Part shown: positions 47,953-54,999 of the stretch, piece after piece
Layout of the letters: each line of letters begins with the position of its first letter
Numbering within the stretch: the first letter of the stretch is position 1
From: an uncultured beta proteobacterium
GTDB taxonomy: Bacteria > Pseudomonadota > Gammaproteobacteria > Burkholderiales > Burkholderiaceae
Reading direction: 5' to 3'
Assembly (NCBI GenBank): GCA_903935355.1
Contig: CAIZRK010000019.1
Location: forward strand, 1 to 64,000
Length of the DNA: 64,000 nucleotides
The notes under the pieces: model-generated
Told to the model about the DNA's origin: nothing
What the model saw: the letters and a program-made list of their open reading frames with translations, nothing else
The model's database searches: none
Made by a program: the position numbers and the translations under genes

Positions 47953-49491
47953 ATGTGCGGCGTCGTCGGAACAGTTTCCCACTCACCAGTTAATCAACTG
48001 ATTTATGACGCCTTGCTACTATTGCAACATCGTGGTCAGGATGCGGCAGGCATGGCAACTATGAACGGCAACTCGTTCACTATGCATAAAGCGAATGGTC
48101 TGGTTCGTGATGTCTTTAGAACACGCAATATGCGTAGTTTGGTAGGAAGCGCTGGTATTGGACAAGTCCGTTATCCAACTGCTGGCTCAGCTAGCAGTGA
48201 AGAGGAAGCGCAACCGTTTTACGTAAGTGCACCATACGGAATTATTTTGGCTCACAACGGTAATCTAACTAATGCTGCTAGCTTGCGTGTGGAGATGGCT
48301 TATCGCGACCGCCGGCATATTAATACCAGTTCTGATACCGAGGTATTGCTCAACGTTTTAGCTGATGAACTCCAAAAAGAAACAAATAGTACTGCTTTAG
48401 ATGAAAGCGCTATGTTTAACGCTGTTACGGAATTAACTAAGCGCGTTAAGGGGTCTTACGCAGTAGTTTCTTTAATCGCGGGCTATGGTTTATTGGCATT
48501 TCGTGACCCATTTGGTATTCGTCCATTGTGCATTGGACGAATTGATACGCCAAAGGGTCCAGAGTGGATGATTGCCTCGGAATCAGTGGCTCTAGAAGGT
48601 TTAGGATTTACCTTCGTGCGTGATGTTAATCCCGGTGAAGCGATTTACATTGATTTGGACGGTAATTTTTATACACGTCAATGTGTGGCAAATGCTGTTT
48701 TAACTCCTTGCATCTTTGAATACGTATATATGGCACGTCCAGACTCTACGATTGATGGGGTGACAGTCTATAACGTGCGGATGCGTATGGGCGACTATTT
48801 AGCAGAGAAAATTCGTAAAGAAACCAATGTAAATGAAATTGACGTGGTGATGCCAATTCCTGATTCAAGTCGTCCAGCAGCAATGCAAGTGGCTAAGCGT
48901 TTGGGGGTTGACTATCGTGAAGGTTTCTTTAAGAACCGCTATATCGGTCGTACCTTCATCATGCCTGGTCAAGCGGTCCGTAAAAAGTCAGTACGTCAAA
49001 AACTCAATGCCATGCGTATAGAATTTAAAGATAAAACGGTATTAATTGTGGATGATTCTATTGTGCGTGGTACGACCTCATTTGAGATAGTGCAAATGGC
49101 TCGTGAATCTGGTGCTAAAAAGGTAATTTTTGCTTCTGCCGCACCTCCAGTGCGATATCCCAATGTATATGGTATTGACATGCCAACTCGGAGTGAATTG
49201 GTAGCTTATGGCCGTACTGATGAGGAAATTAATAAGTTGATTGGTGCTGATCAGTTGATCTATCAAAGTATTGAAGATATGAAACAAGCTGTAAAGGATG
49301 TTAATCCCCATATTCAGAACTTCGAAGCCTCATGTTTCGATGGGCATTACATCACCGGAGATATTAACGAATCTTATTTGGATGCGCTTGAGGCTGCTCG
49401 GAATACCTCTGAGGCTATGGCTGATCGTCAGCGTGATTCAAGTGATTTTGCCCGCTCGCAACTGCATTTACATTTAGCTACCGAAGACTAA
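47953..49491 (+). CDS. purF: amidophosphoribosyltransferase
   Basis: First committed enzyme of purine synthesis. 512 residues; the N-terminal nucleophile Cys2 (MCGVVGTVSHS) is exposed after Met removal, glutaminase signatures QHRGQDAAGM and RYPTAGSAS follow, and the phosphoribosyltransferase domain has the PRPP loop VLIVDDSIVRGTTS. The PRPP-site loop FFKNRYIGRTFIMP is intact. Last gene of the long folC-purF group before a 71-bp gap. Confidence 0.97.
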   Translation: MCGVVGTVSHSPVNQLIYDALLLLQHRGQDAAGMATMNGNSFTMHKANGLVRDVFRTRNMRSLVGSAGIGQVRYPTAGSASSEEEAQPFYVSAPYGIILAHNGNLTNAASLRVEMAYRDRRHINTSSDTEVLLNVLADELQKETNSTALDESAMFNAVTELTKRVKGSYAVVSLIAGYGLLAFRDPFGIRPLCIGRIDTPKGPEWMIASESVALEGLGFTFVRDVNPGEAIYIDLDGNFYTRQCVANAVLTPCIFEYVYMARPDSTIDGVTVYNVRMRMGDYLAEKIRKETNVNEIDVVMPIPDSSRPAAMQVAKRLGVDYREGFFKNRYIGRTFIMPGQAVRKKSVRQKLNAMRIEFKDKTVLIVDDSIVRGTTSFEIVQMARESGAKKVIFASAAPPVRYPNVYGIDMPTRSELVAYGRTDEEINKLIGADQLIYQSIEDMKQAVKDVNPHIQNFEASCFDGHYITGDINESYLDALEAARNTSEAMADRQRDSSDFARSQLHLHLATED

Positions 49492-49562
49492 TAAGAGACA
49501 CCTAGACCGTCTTAATGTAGTTATCTACAAGCATTTCTGAAATTCGGTGTCAAAATAGCAAC

Positions 49563-50771
49563 ATGAAGAACAAATCTACCCGAAAAAAACCTGATTTTTC
49601 CAAGTTGGCACCTGAAACTTTAGCGGTTCGCGCTGGAACCCGTCGCACAGCTGAATACCAAGAGCATTCTGAAGCGATGTTTTTAACCTCCAGTTTTTGC
49701 TTTGATAGTGCTCAATTGGCAGCTGATGGTTTTGCGCACGCTGATCAAGGTTTTATATATTCCCGCTTTACCAATCCGACAGTAAGCATGTTCCAAGATC
49801 GGCTTGCTGCTTTAGAAGGTGGTGAGGCCTGTATTGCTACTGCTTCCGGAATGTCCGCTATTCTAACGATGGCGATGGCACATCTGCAAGCAGGCGACCA
49901 TGTCATTTGTTCACGCTCGGTATTTGGTGCGACTATTCAGTTGTTCACTACTATCCTAGGCCGCTTTGGCATCACGACAACTTATGTTGATCTTGCTGAT
50001 GTCAAAGACTGGCAGGATGCAGTCCAGCCTAATACCAAATTGTTTTACTTGGAAACGCCATCTAACCCATTAACAGAAATTGCAGATATCAAGGCCATAT
50101 CGAAGGTCGCAAAAAAAGCCAAAGCTTTATTTGCCGTAGATAACTGTTTTTGTACGCCTGCGTTGCAAAAACCTCTAGCACTTGGGGCTGATGTTGTTAT
50201 TCATTCGGCCACGAAATATCTCGATGGTCAGGGTAGAGTAGTTGGCGGCGCTATTGTGGGTAGTAATGACTTTGTCATGGGTAAAGTCTTCCCCTATGTG
50301 CGTACTGCTGGACCAACACTTTCTGCTTTTAATGCTTGGGTCTTTCTTAAGGGATTAGAGACGCTTAATTTGCGTATGCATCAGCAAAGCCAGAGTGCGC
50401 TCCAGTTAGCACAGTGGCTAGAAAAGCAGCCTAGCGTAGAGCGCGTATATCACCCCAGCCTGAAATCGCATCCCCAGTATGCTTTGGCAAAACGTCAGCA
50501 AAAAGCCGGTGGGGCGATTGTAGCTTTTACTTTGAAGGGCGGTAAAAGGGCAGCATTTAATCTTATAAATCAAACTAAGCTTTGCTCTATCACAGCAAAT
50601 TTAGGAGATACCAGAACAACTATTACTCATCCAGCAACTACTACACACTGCAGAGTCTCTCTAGCAGAACGCAAGGCTGCTGGAATTACGGACGGCTTAG
50701 TGCGTATTGCAGTAGGCCTTGAAAATATTAACGATTTGAAGAGCGATCTCATTGGCGGACTCAAAAAATAA
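49563..50771 (+). CDS. metZ: O-succinylhomoserine sulfhydrylase
   Basis: PLP enzyme making homocysteine from O-succinylhomoserine and sulfide. 402 residues of the Cys/Met-metabolism family: YSRFTNPTVSMFQDRLAALEGGEACIATASGMSAI, PLP lysine K218 in HSATKYLDGQGRVVGG, and C-terminal SLAERKAAGITDGLVRIAVGLE. metZ directly downstream of purF is the usual context in pseudomonads and Burkholderiales, which favours this over cystathionine gamma-synthase. A methyltransferase gene starts 22 bp later. Confidence 0.93.
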   Translation: MKNKSTRKKPDFSKLAPETLAVRAGTRRTAEYQEHSEAMFLTSSFCFDSAQLAADGFAHADQGFIYSRFTNPTVSMFQDRLAALEGGEACIATASGMSAILTMAMAHLQAGDHVICSRSVFGATIQLFTTILGRFGITTTYVDLADVKDWQDAVQPNTKLFYLETPSNPLTEIADIKAISKVAKKAKALFAVDNCFCTPALQKPLALGADVVIHSATKYLDGQGRVVGGAIVGSNDFVMGKVFPYVRTAGPTLSAFNAWVFLKGLETLNLRMHQQSQSALQLAQWLEKQPSVERVYHPSLKSHPQYALAKRQQKAGGAIVAFTLKGGKRAAFNLINQTKLCSITANLGDTRTTITHPATTTHCRVSLAERKAAGITDGLVRIAVGLENINDLKSDLIGGLKK

Positions 50772-50793
50772 TCACGTGCATCAAAGTAAGCTA

Positions 50794-51426
50794 ATGGGTT
50801 TTGCTGATGCCACACAGTTCTGGAATGAACGCTTTGATAATGATGAGTTCATATTCGGAAAAGAGCCTAATGAATATCTTGTCTGGCAAGCAAGTAAATA
50901 TTTAAGTGTTGGAGATAAGGTACTTTGTATAGCAGATGGTGAAGGGCGTAATGGAGTTTGGTTAGCTAAGCGAGGTATGCAGGTAGTTGGGTTTGATGTA
51001 TCTGATGTCGCTCTCGTTAAAGCAAAGCAGTTTGCTAAAGATAATCAAATTAAAGTTGAGTACTCGCTTAATGATACTGATGGATTTGAGTGGCTACCTA
51101 ATTGCTATGATGCGATTATGGCAATCTTTATTCAGTTTGCTGATCCTGCAATGCGCGCTAGAATTTTTAAACAAGTGTATACCGCTCTGAAACCAAATGG
51201 AATATTCATTCTTCAAGGCTATACACCAAAACAGCTTGAATATAAAACAGGTGGCCCGTCTTTAATTGATCATCTATACACTGAAGAAATGATTTCTGAG
51301 CTTGCAAAGGATTTTGAAATCCTAGATCTGCGTTGTTATGAAAAGGAGTTATCCGAGGGCGCAAGACATACTGGCATGTCTGCTCTATTGGGGCTTACAG
51401 CTAAGAAACCACCATTAAATTATTAG
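50794..51426 (+). CDS. class I SAM-dependent methyltransferase
   Basis: 210 residues from the ATG at 50794 (MGFADATQFWNERFDNDEFIFG). GTG at 50776 and a frame opening inside metZ are alternatives; no strong ribosome-binding site is present. SAM-binding motif I is VLCIADGEGRNGVWLAKRG, motif II VVGFDVSDVAL, and IMAIFIQFADPAMR occupies motif IV. N-terminal FWNERFDNDEFIFGKEPNEYL resembles TehB/thiopurine methyltransferase-like proteins. Substrate unknown. It is followed 14 bp later by a rhodanese gene, perhaps hinting at sulfur, tellurite or selenium metabolism, but that is conjecture. Confidence 0.85.
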   Translation: MGFADATQFWNERFDNDEFIFGKEPNEYLVWQASKYLSVGDKVLCIADGEGRNGVWLAKRGMQVVGFDVSDVALVKAKQFAKDNQIKVEYSLNDTDGFEWLPNCYDAIMAIFIQFADPAMRARIFKQVYTALKPNGIFILQGYTPKQLEYKTGGPSLIDHLYTEEMISELAKDFEILDLRCYEKELSEGARHTGMSALLGLTAKKPPLNY

Positions 51427-51440
51427 TTAAAACCACCGCT

Positions 51441-51770
51441 ATGAATCCATTTGAATTTCTTAAAAATGCCATAATGCCAAAACCTGCAGAGCCTCTTCCT
51501 GAAGGAGCTCTCTTGATCGATGTGCGATCTCCAGTAGAGTTTGCCGGTGGGAGTATTCATGGGGCCATTCATATTCCAGTTGATCGAATTCATCTGATTA
51601 ATGCGCATAAGCCAAAGATTGATTTGAGTCGACCCATTGTGGTGTTCTGTGCCTCGGGTATGCGCTCTAGCTCTGCTCGTCGTCAACTACTATCGATGGG
51701 CTATGAAACTGTGATTAATGGCGGCGGGATTTCTAATCTATCCATTCGGTTATCCAACCCAAACCATTAA
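51441..51770 (+). CDS. rhodanese-like domain protein, cytosolic
   Basis: Single rhodanese domain, 109 residues, without signal peptide. ALLIDVRSPVEFAGGSIHGAIHIP is the CDC25/rhodanese strand, and the active-site loop is CASGMRS with Cys70. It could act as a sulfurtransferase or persulfide carrier (PspE/GlpE type). Probably cotranscribed with the methyltransferase 14 bp upstream. After its stop lies 420 bp holding only a regulator relic and a terminator. Confidence 0.9.
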   Translation: MNPFEFLKNAIMPKPAEPLPEGALLIDVRSPVEFAGGSIHGAIHIPVDRIHLINAHKPKIDLSRPIVVFCASGMRSSSARRQLLSMGYETVINGGGISNLSIRLSNPNH

Positions 51771-51940
51771 TTGTTCATGCATGCTTATGAGCATGACTCT
51801 TAGGTGAAATTTGACATTACCCACAAGGGTTACTGCTTAATTCGTTTACAAGGGGCCATTTTCTATTTCGATCCTTCCTAGGTAAGAATCCTCCTAATCT
51901 GCTATCGTTCTCTTTTGTCTGCTTCGTAATTGGCTCCAGC

Positions 51941-52096
51941 GCCCCAGTTTTTAGACGCGAAGATATGGGTTTAATGATGGATGTTAAGTTTGAGACCATT
52001 AGTAGGGCGCTAGCTTCCATGGCAGAGCAAGGATTAATAACTAATGTGAGTCGCTTGAGTGTACAAATACCAAGCCTTCAAAAGTTAAGGGAGTTT
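51941..52096 (+). pseudogene. decayed C-terminal helix-turn-helix of an FNR/CRP-family regulator
   Basis: Within the 420-bp gap after the rhodanese gene, one frame reads VFRREDMGLMMDVKFETISR, then ALASMAEQGLI. This lines up with the DNA-recognition helix of FNR-type proteins (consensus R-x-DIGxxLGLxxETISRxLxxxxxxGLI). The frame closes upstream at 51812-51814 without a cyclic-nucleotide domain, and the downstream sequence to 52204 loses similarity. I see no start codon with a ribosome-binding site. It is best read as the remnant of a lost fnr-like gene; a small intact DNA-binding peptide from ATG 51965 is a weaker alternative. Confidence 0.65.
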
Positions 52097-52131
52097 TCCC
52101 AGATGGGGTTTAAGACTTTAATTGACCAAGA

Positions 52132-52155
52132 AAAAAGCTGCCTAGGCAGCTTTTT
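52132..52155. terminator. bidirectional terminator hairpin
   Basis: AAAAAGCTGCC and GGCAGCTTTTT are perfect 11-bp arms around TA, with T-runs on both strands. Located between the plus-strand regulator relic and the minus-strand HiPIP gene, it can end transcripts from both sides. Confidence 0.85.
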
Positions 52156-52190
52156 ATCGATTAGCACTACAAAGCTAATTCACTGTAGTA

Positions 52191-52499
52191 TTAAGCCTTC
52201 TTAGCGTAAGCAGAACACCAGCCTTTAGCAGCAACTTGCTTAGAGCCAAATAAAGAGCAGCCACCAGCAGTTGGCGAGCCTTTAGCTTGGTAGAGTGCAC
52301 AGTTATCACACTCTTGCCCAGCAGCGTACTTAGGATATTTTGCTTTATCTACTGAAGTTGCAACTGCTTTATAACCAAGAGCAGCAGCTTGTGGATCTGT
52401 TTCAGCAACCATGGTTTGAGCCTGAACAGTACCATTTAAAGCTAATGTGCAAGCACCAGCAGCTGACAAAATCATAAATTGACGACGACTATTTTTCAT
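52191..52499 (-). CDS. high-potential iron-sulfur protein, Tat-exported
   Basis: 102-residue periplasmic electron carrier with a 4Fe-4S cluster. The leader has the twin-arginine motif SRRQFM (4-9) and a hydrophobic stretch to about residue 27. The HiPIP cysteines are C64, C67, C81 and C95 with the usual spacing (CDNCALY, GGCSLFG, GWCSAY). HiPIPs donate electrons to terminal oxidases or reaction centres and accept them from cytochromes or from thiosulfate/sulfite oxidation. Divergent from an exported rhodanese gene, which suits a sulfur-oxidation electron path but does not prove it. Confidence 0.93.
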   Translation of the reverse strand: MKNSRRQFMILSAAGACTLALNGTVQAQTMVAETDPQAAALGYKAVATSVDKAKYPKYAAGQECDNCALYQAKGSPTAGGCSLFGSKQVAAKGWCSAYAKKA

Positions 52500-52645
52500 A
52501 CTATCTCCATTAAATAGGAATGCTATAGGGAAGCCTAAATGGCTTTCTGAATCACATCATATTGATTGGAGATATGGTATCAATAGGGGTTTCTCTGTAT
52601 TAAGTTTATTGAATGACTAGTCCACACTATCAACTATATACATAA

Positions 52646-52661
52646 ATGCGTATAGAAGCAT
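52646..52661. promoter_or_regulatory. candidate ArsR-type operator upstream of the exported rhodanese gene
   Basis: ATGCGTATAGAAGCAT matches 15 of 16 bases of the reverse complement of 61067-61082, the site in front of the ArsR gene. Outer ends form AATGC-N8-GCATT. It lies 44-59 bp before the ATG at 52705, next to a TTGAAT (52661) and a TATAAAT-like box, so a bound repressor would cover the promoter. Confidence 0.62.
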
Positions 52662-52704
52662 TGAATGAGTATTTTTGCCCTATAAATATATAAAAAAGGT
52701 TTTT

Positions 52705-53286
52705 ATGAAAAAATTAATTGCCATTAGCTTTATGTTGTTTTCTGGCATTGTTAGTGCACAAGCTACTCCAACAAGCCCTGAACTATTACAGATCATGGAA
52801 AAGTCGACAAAGTTTATTGTCAATACTGGAAAGGGCCCAGTTGAAATTACCCGTGTAATGACTACTTGCGCTAAAAACAAGGGGTGGCTCCAGCCATTGA
52901 TTCCGATTAAAGGCGTCGTTCCCGTGGATGAAATCGATGTCCTTAATGCTCTTAACGATAAAGATTCAATTGTGGTAGATATGCGTGTAGTAGATGATCG
53001 CGTTAAGGGAACGATTCCTGGTTCGGTAGGTATTCCTTATACTGAAGTAGCCATGCGGATGGATGAGTTGGGCTGCAAAAAACCGCCCGCTGGCTCGACT
53101 AAATGGGATTGCTCAAAAGCTAAGAAAGTCTACGCTTTTTGTAACGGCCCTGTTTGTCCACAAAGTCCCATGGCTATGTCTGCAATGACTCGTGACGGTT
53201 TTCCGCCTACAAAAATTTACTATTACCGTGGCGGCATGCTTGATTGGGACGCACTTGGACTGACGATCGTTAAGGGCGAGTTCTAA
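52705..53286 (+). CDS. exported rhodanese-domain protein
   Basis: 193 residues from the ATG at 52705 (AAAAGG eight bases upstream). A signal peptide (MKKLIAISFMLFSGIVSAQA) directs it to the periplasm. The rhodanese domain covers about 75-190: DSIVVDMRVVDDRVKGTIPGSVGIPY and the active-site region FCNGPVCPQS with C146 and C151, an unusual two-cysteine loop. Additional cysteines at about 55, 124 and 136 could form disulfides. It may carry sulfane sulfur in the periplasm. Divergent from HiPIP, with a putative ArsR operator between them. Confidence 0.88.
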   Translation: MKKLIAISFMLFSGIVSAQATPTSPELLQIMEKSTKFIVNTGKGPVEITRVMTTCAKNKGWLQPLIPIKGVVPVDEIDVLNALNDKDSIVVDMRVVDDRVKGTIPGSVGIPYTEVAMRMDELGCKKPPAGSTKWDCSKAKKVYAFCNGPVCPQSPMAMSAMTRDGFPPTKIYYYRGGMLDWDALGLTIVKGEF

Positions 53287-53313
53287 TAAAAGGAATTAAT
53301 TTCTTTCGAGCGT

Positions 53314-53342
53314 AAAAGGAGCTGCGGCTCCTTTTGTTTTTT
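53314..53342. terminator. rho-independent terminator
   Basis: AAAAGGAGC and GCTCCTTTT pair perfectly around TGCG and are followed by GTTTTTTG. It lies between the exported rhodanese gene and the convergent tolC gene and can serve both strands. Confidence 0.88.
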
Positions 53343-53368
53343 GCTTATCCCCATTCTTTGAAAGCTTC

Positions 53369-54751
53369 TTATTGAAGATGGGCGTTCACTAAAGTTAAAT
53401 CTTGCTCTGAAATCTCACCCGTCAGGGCTGCTAAGCGTAGCCTGTTCAGCAAATAGTTAACTTTTTCCATATATAGTGCATAGTCAGTGGTGATAAGTTC
53501 ACTTTCTGCGCCTAGAAGCTCCATGGTGGAGCGTGCACCTACTGAATAACCATTTCGAGTGGCGCTTAATCTAGCCTCTCCTGTTTTTTGTGCATTGGAT
53601 AGGGCAATGATTTTATCTTTAGCGCTATGAAGTGAAAGCCAGACCGTTCTAAGGGTTCTCTCGAGATTTAGCTCAGACTTAGAATATTCTGCCTTAGTTT
53701 TTTCAACTAAAAGCAATGTCTCTTCTTGTTTAGCAGTGCGGTAACCACCGGTATAGAGCGGAATTGACAATTGCAGTCCAACTAAATAGTTATTGGTGGA
53801 CGTATTGCTAGCAGTTCCAAAATCTCCAGAGCCATTTAACTTATCTTTAGAGGATTGTGCTACTGCATCTAATTTCGGAGAGTTAATTGCGCCATATTTT
53901 TCCGCCTCTTCCTTAGCCACTTTTTCTTGGACAGAGAGCATTTGAAGCTGGATATTTTGCGTTTTTAACTTTCCTAAATAGCTATCCATGCTTGGAAGAG
54001 TAAGGTTATTTACATTGAATGCAATTTTCAACTTATCGACTTTAGCTGGGCTACCAAACAGGTCCTGCAGAGATAGTTTTTTAATGGCCAAATTAGTATC
54101 GGCTTCTAGCACATGCACCTTGCTAGAATCTAACCTTGCCGAGACTTCTTGCATATCTGTTTGGCTGGCGTCTCCAAGCTTGAAGCGTTTTTCTATTTCT
54201 TGGCGTGTTTTGCTTATAGCACTTTCTTGTTTTTTAGCCAATCGTAATGTTTCTTCAGCTGTTAGGACGTCAAAATAACGTTCAGCTACTAATAAAATAA
54301 GATTTTGTTGGGCTACTTGTAGGCCAAGATTCGATGCATCAGCCGACATATTAAGTTGACGACTTTGCGCTAGACGTTCGCGATTGTAAATTGATTGAGT
54401 GGCTGATAGGGTATAGCGATTAACGAAGCCATTATTAATTGAGGTATTAAAATTAGCGCCATTAAAGGTCCCCATTCCTGGTGCATAGAATTGCGCACCA
54501 GATACTGCGGTGTTATAGCTCATACTGCCAGTGAGAGCGGTAAGGTTAACATTAGGCAACCACAAGGAGCTGCCTTGATCTCGACGTTTTTCACCTGCCA
54601 TTTGCTCATAACGACTGGCAATAAATTCTGGATCACGGTTTTGCGCTTCATGCCAAACGTCCATCAAGCTAGTCGCAAAAGATGGGCTAGATGACATACT
54701 CAATAGCATGAAAGAAGCTAACGCAAGAGGCTTAAATCTGAGAAGTTTCAT
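53369..54751 (-). CDS. TolC-family outer-membrane efflux protein
   Basis: 460-residue outer-membrane channel. Signal peptide (LALASFMLLSMSSSPSFA), then two TolC repeats with DVWHEAQNRDPEFIASRYEQMAGEKRRDQG and QLSIPLYTGGYRTAKQEETLLLVEKTK, and long helical stretches. It should form the exit duct for an efflux or type I secretion system. It lies 14 bp after the DUF2892 gene, which follows the RND pump gene on the same strand, so the three form one operon. No adaptor gene is present in it. Confidence 0.92.
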   Translation of the reverse strand: MKLLRFKPLALASFMLLSMSSSPSFATSLMDVWHEAQNRDPEFIASRYEQMAGEKRRDQGSSLWLPNVNLTALTGSMSYNTAVSGAQFYAPGMGTFNGANFNTSINNGFVNRYTLSATQSIYNRERLAQSRQLNMSADASNLGLQVAQQNLILLVAERYFDVLTAEETLRLAKKQESAISKTRQEIEKRFKLGDASQTDMQEVSARLDSSKVHVLEADTNLAIKKLSLQDLFGSPAKVDKLKIAFNVNNLTLPSMDSYLGKLKTQNIQLQMLSVQEKVAKEEAEKYGAINSPKLDAVAQSSKDKLNGSGDFGTASNTSTNNYLVGLQLSIPLYTGGYRTAKQEETLLLVEKTKAEYSKSELNLERTLRTVWLSLHSAKDKIIALSNAQKTGEARLSATRNGYSVGARSTMELLGAESELITTDYALYMEKVNYLLNRLRLAALTGEISEQDLTLVNAHLQ

Positions 54752-54765
54752 GGGCGCCTTGTGAT

Positions 54766-54975
54766 TTATGCTCCAGCCTTTAGGCCAAGCTTTCTAATAA
54801 TGCTTTCCATCAGACACCATTTGGTAATACCGCTTTGTAAAATATTAGCACCTACAAAGGCGGTAAATGCTAGAAACCATTCACTCACAAACCATGGGCT
54901 ACCTGGATAACCTAGAGCTAAAGATATCAAAATAAAGCTTCCTGCGATAATGCGAACGAGTTGCCAAGATGTCAT
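54766..54975 (-). CDS. DUF2892 membrane protein
   Basis: 69-residue protein with two transmembrane segments (LVRIIAGSFILISLALGYPG and WFLAFTAFVGANILQSGIT), ending in CLMESIIRKLGLKAG. This is the DUF2892/YgaP-type membrane module, usually fused or adjacent to rhodanese domains in sulfide/persulfide handling. Here it lies between the RND gene (24 bp upstream) and tolC (14 bp downstream), an unusual insertion in an efflux operon. Confidence 0.82.
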   Translation of the reverse strand: MTSWQLVRIIAGSFILISLALGYPGSPWFVSEWFLAFTAFVGANILQSGITKWCLMESIIRKLGLKAGA

Positions 54976-54999
54976 GGTATTTTTCTTTCTTAAAAGTAA

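Noticed and set aside
49492-49562. SAM or other riboswitch before metZ
   Set aside because: Only 71 bp are available, with a short GTAG/CTAC repeat and no riboswitch core that I can recognise.
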